A program made the position numbers and the translations under genes. This document shows positions 63,714 through 64,000 of a stretch of 64,000 bases of DNA, in pieces. A model generated the notes under the pieces. It made no database searches, was not told the DNA's origin, and saw only the letters and a list, made by a program, of their open reading frames with translations. Where the stretch lies: positions 220,316 to 284,315 of the forward strand of contig CAVYXF010000004.1 in NCBI GenBank assembly GCA_963772335.1, read 5' to 3'. This DNA is from CAVYXF01 sp963772335 (GTDB taxonomy: Bacteria > Pseudomonadota > Alphaproteobacteria > Rhizobiales > Rhodomicrobiaceae). The stretch's first letter is position 1. Each line of letters opens with the position of its first letter.

Positions 63714-64000
63714 TTGTTCGACAGGCTGCCTCCGCCACGCTCCGGCACCATCAAGGGCGTGCTGTTCGACAAGGACGGCACGCTGATCGACTATCACCGG
63801 ACATGGGGCCCTATCAACCAAGCGGCCGCGGAGTTGGCCGGTTCGGGCGATCCTGCGCTGACGGACAAACTGCTCGATATCGGCGGCATGGACGCCTCGA
63901 CGCGGATCACGCGGCCCGACAGCCTGCTTGCTGCTGGCAATACGCGCGAGATCGCGGCAGCCTGGGCCGGCGGGGGCTGCACAATGGACGTCATGATGCT
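63714..64000 (+). CDS. HAD-family hydrolase, N-terminal part (runs off the window)
   Basis: The frame reads TIKGVLFDKDGTLIDYHRTW, with the DxDGT nucleophile motif of phosphoglycolate-phosphatase-like HAD enzymes, and continues openly to the window end. The start is uncertain; TTG 63714 is the first possible start after an in-frame stop. Confidence 0.7.
   Translation, partial: MFDRLPPPRSGTIKGVLFDKDGTLIDYHRTWGPINQAAAELAGSGDPALTDKLLDIGGMDASTRITRPDSLLAAGNTREIAAAWAGGGCTMDVMM

Noticed and set aside
1..64000. CRISPR array or phage structural genes
   Set aside because: No regularly spaced short repeats and no capsid, tail or portal proteins were seen.

Overview
The window is high-GC alphaproteobacterial chromosome, most likely Hyphomicrobiales (Rhizobiales). 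The signs are an aerobic cobalamin cluster with CobG, CobN, CobW and CbtAB, the DUF2849-CysI-DUF934 sulfite reductase trio, a CarD-type regulator, and GC-rich palindromic repeats of a kind common in that order. I cannot name a genus.

Region 1 (0.2-21.5 kb) is a nearly complete late and aerobic cobalamin (B12) pathway. A cobalamin riboswitch at about 15.7-15.9 kb reads leftward into cbtB-cbtA-DUF1636-cobW-cobN-cobG-cobH-cobI-cobJ (cobalt uptake, chelation, corrin ring methylation and contraction). Further left lie cobL-cobE-cobM and cobB, with cobK and cbiD on the opposite strand. Rightward from about 16.1 kb run cobU-cobO-cobQ (adenosylation, amidation, nucleotide-loop activation), facing cobT-cobS-cobD on the minus strand. 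CbiD stands in for the usual aerobic CobF. I do not see cobA, cobC, bluB or the cobaltochelatase partners of CobN, so they must lie elsewhere or be absent.

Region 2 (21.7-32.3 kb) is mostly housekeeping: an alkaline phosphatase (frameshifted as given), an assimilatory sulfite reductase operon divergent from an XRE-cupin regulator, an MBL-fold hydrolase and a DUF1499 protein with overlapping 3' ends, a class III aminotransferase, rsfS and rlmH. Region 3 (32.4-36.9 kb) has an IS1182-type element, a PepSY/cytochrome b561/VIT1 trio and a 1.1 kb non-coding stretch with hairpins and direct repeats. Region 4 (36.9-50.7 kb) holds a hydrolase, MipA/OmpV porin, DUF2380 protein, cytochrome P450, TerC, ndk, ABC-F ATPase, a Cys-rich secreted protein, carD, a secreted nuclease, tRNA-Arg(CCT) and an ABC exporter.

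Region 5 (48.8-57.8 kb) looks like one glycan locus: ABC exporter, glycosyltransferase, UDP-galactopyranose mutase, a GH5-like hydrolase and a GH2 hydrolase behind a palindromic operator pair. Region 6 (57.8-64 kb) is an insertion-sequence pile-up (IS5, IS110, IS481) followed by gene wreckage (integrase, RecD/TraA-like helicase, sigma factor, aroA) and the start of a HAD hydrolase.

Two patterns cross these regions. First, GC-rich palindromic elements sit between genes and in frame inside cobG and cobN; another palindrome supplies the start codon of cobU, and a second copy of it abuts the stop codon of rsfS. Second, five otherwise intact genes (cobB, cobJ, cobD, the phosphatase, the IS481 transposase) carry eight frameshifts, all explained by one extra base each, which looks more like sequence error than decay.
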